Source of the DNA: Sphingomonas metalli
GTDB lineage: Bacteria; Pseudomonadota; Alphaproteobacteria; Sphingomonadales; Sphingomonadaceae
Assembly (NCBI RefSeq): GCF_014641735.1
Contig: NZ_BMIH01000002.1
Coordinates: forward strand, 496,001-560,000
Reading direction: 5' to 3'
DNA: 64,000 nt
In this document: positions 27,271 through 36,400 of the stretch, in pieces
Layout: every line of letters begins with the position of its first letter
Numbering within the stretch: the stretch's first letter is position 1
Translations under genes and position numbers: made by a program
The notes under the pieces: generated by a model
Seen by the model: only the letters and a program-made list of their open reading frames with translations
Told to the model about the DNA's origin: nothing
The model's database searches: none

Positions 27271-28902
27271 TCAGCGCGTCGCCATCGGGCCCTTGTACTT
27301 CAGTCCGAACCAGTCGCCCTTGTTCCACACCGGCCGGGTATCGCCATCGGCAATCTCCCGGGCGATGCGATAGTTGACGTCGACGAAGCGGACGCCCTGA
27401 TCCCACAGGATCGGCTGGGTCACCTCGTCGCAGGGGCGATGGTAGCAGGTGCGCAGGAAGCCCTGGAACGCCGCCGCGCCCGCGCCCTTCTGCCCCGGCC
27501 AGAGGAAGACCGAGGGGATGCCCCGCTCGACGAAGCGATAATGGTCGGAGCGGACGAAGAAGGCCTGTTGCGGGTCCTGATCCGGGGTCAGGTCGACGCC
27601 CGCGGCATTGACCGCGCGCCGCACGATCGGGCCGAGCGTCGAGCGCTCGGCGCCGAACACGGTCATGTCCTCGAACCGGTAGAGGAGGACGGGCATGTCG
27701 AGATTGACGTCCGCGACGATCCTGTCCGCCGGCACGGTGGGGTGCCCGGCGAAATAGTCGGAGCCGACCAGCCCCTTCTCCTCGGCGGTCACGGCGAGGA
27801 ACAGCACGCTGCGGCGCGGCGGCTTGCCGCTCGCGGCGAAGCGCTTGGCTTCCTCGATCAGGCTGGCGATGCCGATCGCATTGTCGAGCGCGCCATTGTT
27901 GATCCGGTCCCCCTCGCCCCCGTCGGACACGCCGATATGATCGAGATGGGCGGACAGGACGACGACTTCGCGGCCCAGTTTCGGGTCGCTGCCGGGGAGC
28001 AGGCCGACGACATTGCTGCTGGCGGCGGGGGTGAAGCCGGTCGCGGTCTCGATCGTCAGCCGGCCCTTCGTCACCGTGCCGATTTTCGGCACCGCCGCGC
28101 CGAACAGCGCCGTCATCGCCTTCGCGGAAAGGGTCGCGACCAGCGGTGCGCCGCGCGCCGCCGCCCCGCCGCCCAGTCCCTGCGGGGTCGCCCAGGTCAT
28201 CGCCTTGCGCTCCCAGCCCTTGGCCGCGCCCTCGAACTTCTTGCCGTCCGCAGCGCTGTCGGCGACGACCACCGCACCCACCGCGCCGCGCCGGGCCGCT
28301 TCCTCCAGCCGGGTCGGACGATTGAAGGAGGCGGCGATCTCCGGATCCTTGATGTCGGCGCGATCCTCGATGAAGGCGACGATCTTGCCGCGCACGTCGA
28401 GGCCGCGATAATCGTCCTGGCCGAGCGCCGGGGCGGCGATGCCACGGCCGACATAGACGACGGGCGCCGACAGACGGCTGGCGGCGGAGCGGGGATTGGC
28501 GATCGGCGCGTAATCCTCGCCGAACACCAGCGGCCGCGCGCTGCCGCCTGCGGGCTGCCAGGTCGCACTGCCCTTGCCGGCGGCGCGGTAGGTGACCAGC
28601 GGCACCCGCTGCAGATAGGTGCCGCCCTCGCCCGCCGGCCGCAGCCCGGCCGCGGAGAATTGTGCAGCAACATATTGCGCAGCAACGTCGAAATCGGCCG
28701 ATCCCGCCTCGCGCCCGCGCAACGCGTCCGAGGCGAGGAACAGGACGTGCGCGCGCATCGCCGCCTGATCCGCCGGCAAGGGGGCATAGGGATCGGCCTT
28801 GGCGGGCTTTGCCGGTGCCGGCGTCGGCGCGTTGGGGGTTTGCGCCAGCGCGGCGGCGGGCATCGACAGAAGGGCGATCAGCCCCGAGAAACGCTGCATC
28901 AT
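27271..28902 (-). CDS. M28-family metallopeptidase, secreted
   Basis: 543-aa peptidase with an N-terminal signal peptide (MMQRFSGLIALLSMPAAALAQ). A PA-domain insert lies before the catalytic part (APVVYVGRGIAAPALGQDDYRGLDVRGK). Zinc ligands of family M28 are visible: His in VVLSAHLDHIG, bridging Asp in NNGALDNA, the catalytic Glu pair in AVTAEEKGL, Asp in ADVNLDMP, and His in LRTCYHRPCDE. It probably trims peptides in the periplasm or outside. The open frame extends far upstream antisense to pepN but the signal peptide sets the start at 28902. Divergent from pepN with a 78-bp gap. Confidence 0.9.
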   Translation of the reverse strand: MMQRFSGLIALLSMPAAALAQTPNAPTPAPAKPAKADPYAPLPADQAAMRAHVLFLASDALRGREAGSADFDVAAQYVAAQFSAAGLRPAGEGGTYLQRVPLVTYRAAGKGSATWQPAGGSARPLVFGEDYAPIANPRSAASRLSAPVVYVGRGIAAPALGQDDYRGLDVRGKIVAFIEDRADIKDPEIAASFNRPTRLEEAARRGAVGAVVVADSAADGKKFEGAAKGWERKAMTWATPQGLGGGAAARGAPLVATLSAKAMTALFGAAVPKIGTVTKGRLTIETATGFTPAASSNVVGLLPGSDPKLGREVVVLSAHLDHIGVSDGGEGDRINNGALDNAIGIASLIEEAKRFAASGKPPRRSVLFLAVTAEEKGLVGSDYFAGHPTVPADRIVADVNLDMPVLLYRFEDMTVFGAERSTLGPIVRRAVNAAGVDLTPDQDPQQAFFVRSDHYRFVERGIPSVFLWPGQKGAGAAAFQGFLRTCYHRPCDEVTQPILWDQGVRFVDVNYRIAREIADGDTRPVWNKGDWFGLKYKGPMATR

Positions 28903-28980
28903 CGCCGGCTGGACTAGCAGCGATGCGACCATGCGCAAGCCATTGCTGGAACCCTCGGGCGTGCCGGGTATATCTGTCCC

Positions 28981-31593
28981 ATGCTCGATGTCTTTGCCAG
29001 CGCCACCCAGGGACCCCTCGCGACGCCGCCGGTGGTGCGCCGGACCGACTATCGCCCGCCCGCCTGGCTGGTCCCGGACATCGCGCTCGACTTCGACCTG
29101 GACCCTGCGACGACCCGTGTCGCCGCCCGGCTGGAGGTGCGGCGCAACGGCGGGCATGACGCGCCGCTCCGGCTCGACGGCGCGGGGCAGACGCCGCTGG
29201 CGGTGCGCGTCGACGGCCAGGCGATCAACGACTGGCGGATCGAGGGCGAGGATCTGGTGGTGCCGCTCGGCGGCGATGCGCATGTCGTCGAGACCGAGGT
29301 GGAGATCGAGCCCGACCGCAACACCCAGCTGATGGGCCTCTATGCCTCTGGCGGGAACCTGTGCACCCAGTGCGAGGCGGAGGGGTTTCGCCGGATCACC
29401 TTCTTCCCCGACCGGCCCGACATCCTGTCGCGCTATGTCGTACGGCTGAGCGCCGACAAGTCGCGCTTTCCCGTGCTGCTCGCCAATGGCGACCCGGTCG
29501 CGAGCGGCGATCTGCCGGGCGGGCGGCACTGGGCCGAGTGGCGCGATCCCTTCCCCAAGCCGAGCTACCTGTTCGCGCTGGTCGCCGGGGACCTCGCGGT
29601 CAATCGCGGCACCTTCACCACCCGCTCGGGCCGCGAGGTGCAGCTGGGCATCTGGGTGCGCGCCGCCGATCTGCCGCGCACCGACCATGCGCTCCACGCG
29701 CTCAAGCTGTCGATGGCGTGGGACGAGCGCGTCTATGGCCGCGAATATGATCTCGACGTGTTCAACATCGTCGCGGTCGACGACTTCAACTTCGGCGCGA
29801 TGGAGAACAAGGGGCTGAACATCTTCAACAGCCGCTACATCCTCGCCGATCCCGACACCGCGACCGATTACGACTATGACGGCATCGCCGCGGTGGTAGC
29901 GCACGAATATTTCCACAACTGGTCGGGCAATCGCGTGACCTGCCGCGACTGGTTCCAGCTGAGCCTGAAGGAAGGCTTCACCGTCTATCGCGACCAGGGC
30001 TTTTCCGCCGACCAGGGATCGGCCGCGGTCAAGCGGATCGAGGATGTGCGCGGCCTGCGCGCGGCCCAGTTCCCGGAGGATGCGGGCCCCCTCGCCCATC
30101 CGGTGCGCCCCGATGAATATCTGGAGATCAGCAACTTCTACACCGCGACCATCTACAACAAGGGCGCGGAGCTGATCCGGATGATGGCGACGATCCTGGG
30201 GCCGCAGGCGTTCCGCGCCGCGACCGACCTCTATTTCGACCGGTTCGACGGGACCGCCGCCACCTGCGAGGATTTCGTGCTGTGCATGGAAGAGGCGTCG
30301 GGCCGCGACCTGTCTCAGTTCCGCCGCTGGTACAGCCAGGCCGGCACGCCCCGCATTGCCGCCAGCATCGAGCACCAGCCGGGCGGCGGCCGCGCGACGC
30401 TGCGCCTCGGCCAGCACGTACCCGCGACGCCCGGCCAGCCCGAGAAGCAGCCGATGGTCATCCCGCTGAGGCTCCGCCTGTTCGGCGCGGAGACGGGCCG
30501 GCCGCTGACCGACGAGCAGCTGGTGCTGCTCGACCAGCCGGCCGAGACGATCGTCTTCGAGGCAATCACCGAACGCCCCGTCCTGTCGATCAACCGCGGC
30601 TTCTCCGCGCCCGTGATCGTGGAAAGCGACCGCAGCGCCGCCGACCTCGCCTTCCTCTCGGCGCATGACGACGATCCCTTCGCCCGGTACGAGGCGATGC
30701 AGCAGCTGATGCTCGACACGATGGTGGCGGGCGCGATCGAGGGGGTCGCCGATCACCGGCCGGTGGTCAGCGCGGTGCTCAACACGCTGGAGGATGCCGA
30801 GCTCGACTATGCCTTCATGGCCGAGGTGATGCTGCTGCCGGCGGAAAGCTTCGTCGGCGACCAGCTCGCGGTGGTCGATCCGGAGGCGGTGCACCGCGCG
30901 CGCGAGGCGCTGCGCCGCGCGATCGGGCGCGGGCTGCTCGACAGCTGGCGGCACCTCTACGACGTGCTCCAGCAAGGGCCCTATGCCTATACGCCCGAGG
31001 CGAAGGGCAAGCGCCGGCTGCGCGGCGTGGCGCTCGGCTATATCGCCGCGGCGGGCGACCCGGAGGCGGGAGCGCTCGCCTTTCGCCAGTTCGAGGCGGC
31101 CGACAATATGACGGACCGCCAGTCGGCGATGACCGTGCTGGCCAATGGCGACTTCGCGGAGCGCGAGGCGGCGCTCGACATCTTCTACAATCGCTATTCG
31201 GACAACGGGCTGGTGCTGGACAAATGGTTCCAGACCCAGGCGCTCTCCACCCGGGGGGATACGGCGGCGGTGGTCGAGACTCTGGCGGCGCATCCCGACT
31301 TTACGCTGGCCAACCCCAATCGCGCGCGCAGCCTGATCGGGGCGTTCGGCGCCAACCAGCGCGCCTTCCACGCCGCGGACGGGCGCGGCTATCGCTTCCT
31401 TGCCGACCAGCTGATCGCGCTCGACCGGCTGAACCCGCAGACCGCGGCCAAGCTGCTGCCCCCGCTCGGACGCTGGCGCCGCTTCGACGAGCATCGCGGC
31501 ACGCAGATGCGCGCCGAGCTGGAACGGATCGTGGCGACGCCGGGGCTGTCGAAGGACCTGTTCGAGCAGGCGTCGAAGAGTTTGGAGGGGTAG
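28981..31593 (+). CDS. pepN: Aminopeptidase N
   Basis: 870-aa M1-family zinc aminopeptidase. The exopeptidase motif GAMEN is at residues 272-276 and the zinc site HEYFH at 308-312, with the third ligand Glu at 331 in SLKEGF. The domain order (N-terminal beta domain, thermolysin-like catalytic domain, DUF3458 Ig-like domain, C-terminal helical ARM-like domain) and length match E. coli PepN. It releases N-terminal residues from peptides in the cytosol. Start ATG at 28981. Confidence 0.96.
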   Translation: MLDVFASATQGPLATPPVVRRTDYRPPAWLVPDIALDFDLDPATTRVAARLEVRRNGGHDAPLRLDGAGQTPLAVRVDGQAINDWRIEGEDLVVPLGGDAHVVETEVEIEPDRNTQLMGLYASGGNLCTQCEAEGFRRITFFPDRPDILSRYVVRLSADKSRFPVLLANGDPVASGDLPGGRHWAEWRDPFPKPSYLFALVAGDLAVNRGTFTTRSGREVQLGIWVRAADLPRTDHALHALKLSMAWDERVYGREYDLDVFNIVAVDDFNFGAMENKGLNIFNSRYILADPDTATDYDYDGIAAVVAHEYFHNWSGNRVTCRDWFQLSLKEGFTVYRDQGFSADQGSAAVKRIEDVRGLRAAQFPEDAGPLAHPVRPDEYLEISNFYTATIYNKGAELIRMMATILGPQAFRAATDLYFDRFDGTAATCEDFVLCMEEASGRDLSQFRRWYSQAGTPRIAASIEHQPGGGRATLRLGQHVPATPGQPEKQPMVIPLRLRLFGAETGRPLTDEQLVLLDQPAETIVFEAITERPVLSINRGFSAPVIVESDRSAADLAFLSAHDDDPFARYEAMQQLMLDTMVAGAIEGVADHRPVVSAVLNTLEDAELDYAFMAEVMLLPAESFVGDQLAVVDPEAVHRAREALRRAIGRGLLDSWRHLYDVLQQGPYAYTPEAKGKRRLRGVALGYIAAAGDPEAGALAFRQFEAADNMTDRQSAMTVLANGDFAEREAALDIFYNRYSDNGLVLDKWFQTQALSTRGDTAAVVETLAAHPDFTLANPNRARSLIGAFGANQRAFHAADGRGYRFLADQLIALDRLNPQTAAKLLPPLGRWRRFDEHRGTQMRAELERIVATPGLSKDLFEQASKSLEG

Positions 31594-31612
31594 AGCGAAT
31601 CGTTCCCCTTGG

Positions 31613-31710
31613 CCCCTCCCCTTCAGGGGAGGGGTTGGGGTGGGGCGTGTCCACCTGCGTCACGCTTGGGGAAGCGCCCCACCCCCGGCCCCTCCCCTGA
31701 AGGGGAGGGG
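31613..31710. terminator. Strong bidirectional hairpin between convergent genes
   Basis: Two inner palindromes of the form CCCCTCCCC-TTCA/TGAA-GGGGAGGGG lie at about 31613-31634 and 31689-31710, and the segments GGGGTGGGGCG and CGCCCCACCCC between them pair with each other. The element separates pepN and the convergent csaA and very likely stops transcription both ways. Confidence 0.7.
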
Positions 31711-31721
31711 AGAATGTCGAC

Positions 31722-32063
31722 CTAAAACAACCGCCCGCCGTCCGGCACCGGCAGGTCCGGCGCGATCAGCACGACCGCGCCGTCCGCATCGGGAAAGCCG
31801 AGCGTCAGCACCTCCGACATCATCGGGCCGATCTGGCGCGGCGGAAAATTGACGACGGCGGCCACCTGTCGCCCGACCAGCGTTTCCGGTTCGTAATAGA
31901 CGGTGATCTGCGCCGAGGAGCGTTTGCGGCCGATCTCCGGCCCGAAATCGATCGTCAGCTTGATCGCGGGCTTGCGCGCCTCCGGGAAGGGCTCGGCGCT
32001 GACGATCGTGCCGACCCGGATGTCGACCTTCAGGAAATCGTCGAACCCGATCGTATCGGCCAT
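31722..32063 (-). CDS. csaA: tRNA-binding protein of the CsaA family
   Basis: 113-aa single-domain OB-fold protein of the CsaA/EMAP-II type. [24 protein letters not shown] is the classic N-terminal segment; [25 protein letters not shown] and [16 protein letters not shown] complete the family pattern. CsaA acts as a chaperone-like, tRNA-binding protein, and is linked to protein export in Bacillus. It lies 1 nt after the GST-fold gene, so the two form an operon. Confidence 0.92.
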   Translation of the reverse strand: MADTIGFDDFLKVDIRVGTIVSAEPFPEARKPAIKLTIDFGPEIGRKRSSAQITVYYEPETLVGRQVAAVVNFPPRQIGPMMSEVLTLGFPDADGAVVLIAPDLPVPDGGRLF

Positions 32064-32064
32064 G

Positions 32065-32736
32065 TCAGAAGTCCGGATTGTCGTAATGGCTGGGCGGGCC
32101 GACCAGCTCCATCCGCTCGGCGAGCAAGGGGCGGAAGGAGGGGCGGCTCTTCAGCCCGCGATACCAGCGCGCCGTCTGCTCATGCCCCTTCCAGTCGATC
32201 CCGCCGAGATAGTCGGCGACCGAGATATGCGCCGCGGCGGTCAGGTCGGCGAGGCTCATCGTCGCGCCGCCCAACCACTGCCGATGATCGAGCAGATAGT
32301 CGGTATAGTCGAGATGGCCGACCGCCCCCTTCATCGCCTCGCGCAGGGCGCGGGCATCGGGGGTGACGCGATGGGCGATGCGCTTGATCAGCCGCTCGTG
32401 GAGCAGCGGGCCGGTGACGTCGCGATAGAATTGCATGTCGAACCAGCTGGTCAGCCGCCGAATCTCGGCGCGACCGGCGGCGGTGCCGTTGATCGTCACC
32501 GCCTTGTCGACCGTCTCCTCGAAATATTCGACGATCGCCTGCGAATCGATCAGCACCACGCCGCGGCCGGCATCGACCATCACCGGAGTCTGGCCGGCGG
32601 GGTTCATGTCGACGAACTCGTCCCGCCGCGTCCAGGGCGACTCGCGCACCAGCTCATAGCCCACGCCCTTCTCGCCGAGCACGAGCCGCACCTTGCGGCT
32701 GAAGGGACAGATGGGAAATTGGTAGAGCTGCCACAT
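32065..32736 (-). CDS. GST-fold protein, possible FtsZ-binding FzlA
   Basis: 223-aa protein. The N-terminal thioredoxin-like domain has [21 protein letters not shown] and [25 protein letters not shown]; the helical domain includes [29 protein letters not shown]. It ends [10 protein letters not shown], an acidic C-terminal tail. In Caulobacter the division factor FzlA is a GST-fold protein of about this size whose C-terminal acidic residues contact FtsZ, and homologues are widespread in alphaproteobacteria. The call as FzlA is inference; a catalytic GST is the alternative. It is followed by csaA on the same strand. Confidence 0.8.
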   Translation of the reverse strand: MWQLYQFPICPFSRKVRLVLGEKGVGYELVRESPWTRRDEFVDMNPAGQTPVMVDAGRGVVLIDSQAIVEYFEETVDKAVTINGTAAGRAEIRRLTSWFDMQFYRDVTGPLLHERLIKRIAHRVTPDARALREAMKGAVGHLDYTDYLLDHRQWLGGATMSLADLTAAAHISVADYLGGIDWKGHEQTARWYRGLKSRPSFRPLLAERMELVGPPSHYDNPDF

Positions 32737-32822
32737 GCCCCATCCTCTAGGCGCAGCGAGGCGATTGTTCCATCCGCTTCGCCGTTCTAGAATGATGGCC
32801 AGGATTTCTAGAAAGGCCGGTT

Positions 32823-33074
32823 ATGGGGATCAGCATCAAGCATGAGGCCTATGAAAGGGCCATTCGGGAGCTGGCGACCGCCCGGGGCCTCTCCCTGACC
32901 GACGCCATAGGATTGGCGGTGCAGAACGAACTGGCGCGGCAGGCCGACAAGCCCAGCAAGGAAGAGTGGCTTCGTCGCATTCGGGCGATGCAGGCGCGGG
33001 TGGCGTCCTATCCGGTCCTCGATGATCGGACGCCCGATGAAATGCTTTATGACGAACATGGTCTGCCGAAATGA
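32823..33074 (+). CDS. VapB-type antitoxin (Rv0623/PSK family)
   Basis: 83-aa antitoxin-like protein. The N-terminal part (MGISIKHEAYERAIRELATARGLSLTDAI) fits a ribbon-helix-helix DNA-binding domain of the PSK/Rv0623 type; the C-terminal part (KEEWLRRIRAMQARVAS, then RTPDEMLYDEHGLPK) is the expected toxin-binding tail, DEMLYDE.GLP being a hallmark of this family. It overlaps the toxin gene by 4 nt. Codon use is visibly less GC-rich than the neighbouring housekeeping genes, fitting acquired DNA. Confidence 0.9.
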   Translation: MGISIKHEAYERAIRELATARGLSLTDAIGLAVQNELARQADKPSKEEWLRRIRAMQARVASYPVLDDRTPDEMLYDEHGLPK

Positions 33075-33457
33075 TCGTCGTCGATACGTCGGCCTTGATC
33101 GCGATCGTTTTCAATGAACCGGACGCACAGCAATATCTGGACGCCTTGGCCAATGCCGATCGGGTCGTCATCGCAGCGCCATCGGTTCTGGAATTACGCA
33201 CCGTGTTGTGTCGCAAGCTTGGGCGGGACGATATGTTCGACGCGGACGCCCTTCTTGCGCTTCCTTCGCTCGAGATCGCCGATTGGACGGCCGACGATCT
33301 CGGCTTCGCCACAGACGCCTTGCGTCGCTTCGGCGGTCGCCCTGCCAGCCTGAATTTCGGCGACTGCATCGTCTACGCACTGGCGAAGCGGCTGGACGCA
33401 CCGCTCCTCTACAAGGGCGAGGATTTCGCGCGGACCGACATCCGGCCCGCGCTCTGA
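33071..33457 (+). CDS. vapC: VapC-type PIN-domain toxin
   Basis: 128-aa PIN-domain ribonuclease. The catalytic acids are in place: Asp in MIVVDTSALIAI, Glu in PSVLELRTVL, Asp in LNFGDCIVYALA and Asp in LLYKGEDFARTDI. This is the toxin partner of the gene at 32823, joined by an ATGA overlap. The stop lies only 4 nt from the stop of the convergent gltB, so the pair is inserted very tightly against the glutamate synthase operon. Confidence 0.92.
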   Translation: MIVVDTSALIAIVFNEPDAQQYLDALANADRVVIAAPSVLELRTVLCRKLGRDDMFDADALLALPSLEIADWTADDLGFATDALRRFGGRPASLNFGDCIVYALAKRLDAPLLYKGEDFARTDIRPAL

Positions 33458-33461
33458 TCCC

Positions 33462-36400
33462 CTATTCCGCCGCCTCCGCCGTGTCGTCGAGCGGGTGCGA
33501 CAGGCGCAACAGCATTTCCTTGGGCACGACCTGCCAGAAATGGCCGGCGACCCGGTCCCAGTCCTCCAGCAGCCCCTTCGACCATTTGCTGTCGGTCGCG
33601 GCGGCGTGCTCGCTGATCAGCCGGTAGAGCTGATTCTCCCAATGCCGGCTGGCGACGCGCTGCCAGACGATGCTCTCCGGATTGGCCCGGCGCTCGAACA
33701 GGCCATCGGCGTCGTAGACGAAGGCCATGCCGCCGGTCATGCCCGCGCCGAAGTTCGCGCCGACCCCGCCGAGCACCACCGCGACGCCGCCGGTCATATA
33801 TTCGCAGCCGTTCGCGCCGCAGCCCTCGACCACCACGATCGCGCCCGAATTGCGGACGGCGAAGCGCTCGCCCGCCTGCCCCGCCGCGAACAGCCGGCCG
33901 CTGGTCGCGCCGTAGAGCACGGTGTTGCCGACGATCGTATTGTCCTGGCTGGCGAGCGGCGAGGAGACCGCCGGCCGCACGATGATCGTGCCGCCCGACA
34001 GACCCTTGCCGACATAGTCGTTGGCGTCGCCGAACACCTCGAGCGTGATCCCCTTGCACAGGAAGGCGCCGAGCGACTGGCCCGCCGAGCCGCGCAGCCG
34101 CACGGTGACATGGCCGTCGGCCAGCTTGTCCATCCCGAACTTGCGGGTGATCTCGCTCGACAGGCGGGTGCCGACCGCGCGGTGGGTGTTGCGCACCGAA
34201 TAGGTCAGCTGCATCTTCTCGCCGCGCGAGAAGACCGCCGCGGCGTCCTTGATGATCTGCGCGTCGAGGCTGTCGGGCACCGCGTTGCGGAAGGTTGACA
34301 GGCTGAAGCGGCGCTGGCTCTCGTCCGCATCCACCTTGGCGAGGATCGGGTTGAGGTCGAGATCGTCGAGATGCTCGGCGCCGCGGCTGACCTGGCGCAG
34401 GAACTCGGTACGGCCGATCACCTCGTCGAGGCTCTTGCAGCCGAGCCGCGCCAGGATGTCGCGCACCTCCTCGGCGATGAAGGTCATCAGGTTGATGACT
34501 TTCTCCGGCGTGCCGGTGAACTTGGCGCGGAGCCGCTCGTCCTGCACGCAGACGCCGACCGGGCAAGTATTCGAATGGCACTGGCGCACCATGATGCAGC
34601 CCATCGCCACGAGGCTGAGCGTGCCGATGCCGAACTCCTCCGCGCCCAGGATCGCGGCGATGACGATGTCGCGGCCGGTCTTGAGCCCGCCGTCCGCGCG
34701 CAGGCGGATGCGCCCGCGCAGGCCGTTGAGAGTCAGCGTCTGGTTCACCTCTGACAGGCCCATTTCCCAGGGCGTACCGGCATATTTGATCGAGGTCTGG
34801 GGCGAGGCGCCCGTCCCGCCGACATGACCGGAGACGAGGATGACGTCGGCATGCGCCTTGGCCACGCCCGCCGCGACGGTGCCGATGCCGGCGGAGGATA
34901 CCAGCTTCACGCACACCCGCGCGCGCGGGTTGATCTGCTTGCAGTCGTAGATAAGCTGCGCGAGATCCTCGATCGAATAGATGTCGTGGTGCGGCGGCGG
35001 CGAGATCAGCGTCACGCCGGGGGTCGCATGGCGCAGCCGGGCGATGAACTCGGTCACCTTGAAGCCGGGCAGCTGCCCGCCCTCGCCGGGCTTGGCGCCC
35101 TGCGCGACCTTGATCTCGATCTCCTCGCAGGCGTTGAGATATTCGGCCGTCACGCCGAAGCGGCCCGACGCGATCTGCTTGACGCCCGAATTGGCGTTGT
35201 CGCCATTCTCATAGGGCGTGTAGCGCGCCTTGTCCTCGCCGCCCTCGCCCGACACCGCCTTGGCGCCGATGCGGTTCATCGCGATCGCCAGCGTCTCGTG
35301 CGCCTCGGGCGACAGTGCGCCCAAGGACATGCCGGGGGTGACGAAGCGCTTGCGGATCTCGGTGATCGCCTCGACCTGGTCGATCGGCACGCCCTCGCCC
35401 GGGAAGTTGAACTGCAGGAGGTCTCGCAGATAGACGGGCGGCAGGTCGCTGACGCCGCGGCTGAACTGGAGATAGGTCGAGTAGCTGTCGGTCGCGACCG
35501 CGGTCTGCAACAGGTGCATCAGCTGCGCCGAATAGGCGTGGGTCTCGCCGCCGTTGCGCTGGCGGTAGAAGCCGCCGATCGGCAGGTTGGCGACGCCGCT
35601 GTCGAACGCCGCCTCGTGCCGGACCATCGCCGAATAGTGGAGCGAGGCATAGCCCTCGCCCGAGATCTTGGCGGGCATGCCGGGGAAGAGGTCGTTGACC
35701 AGCGCGCGGCTGAGGCCGACCGCCTCGAAATTATAGCCGCCGCGATAGGAGGAGATCACCGCGATCCCCATCTTCGACATGATCTTGAGCAGCCCCTCCT
35801 CGATCGCGGTGCGATGGCGAGCGAGGCACTGGTCGAGCGTCAGGTCGCCGAACAGACCGCGGCCATGCCGGTCGGCGATCGCCGCCTCGGCCAGATAGGC
35901 GTTCACCGTGGTCGCGCCGACGCCGATCAGCACCGCATAATAATGGGTGTCGAGGCATTCCGCCGAACGGACGTTGATCGAGGCGTAGGAGCGCAGGCCC
36001 CGGCGGACGAGATGCGTATGCACCGCCGCCGCCGCCAGCACGCCGGCGATCGCGACGCGATCTTCCGAGACATGCTCGTCGGTCAGGAACAGCTCCGACC
36101 GGCCCTCGCGCACCGCCTGCTCGGCCTGGTTGCGGATGCGCTGGATCGCGGCGCGCAGCTTCTCCGGGCCGCCATCGGCCTCGAAGGTGCAGTCGATCTC
36201 GGCGGCGGCGCGCCCGAAATGCGTCTTCAGCCGCGCCCACATCGCGCCGGTCAGCACCGGCGAATCCAGCACCAGCACCCGCTCGCGCTGGTCGCGCACG
36301 TCGAGGATGTTGGCGAGATTGCCGAACCGCGTCTTGAGCGACATGACGTGCCGCTCGCGCAGCGGGTCGATCGGCGGGTTCGTCACCTGGCTGAAATTCT

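Noticed and set aside
28903..31494. Upstream extension of the M28 peptidase frame to over 1400 codons
   Set aside because: The extension is antisense to pepN, and a signal peptide at 28902 marks the real start.
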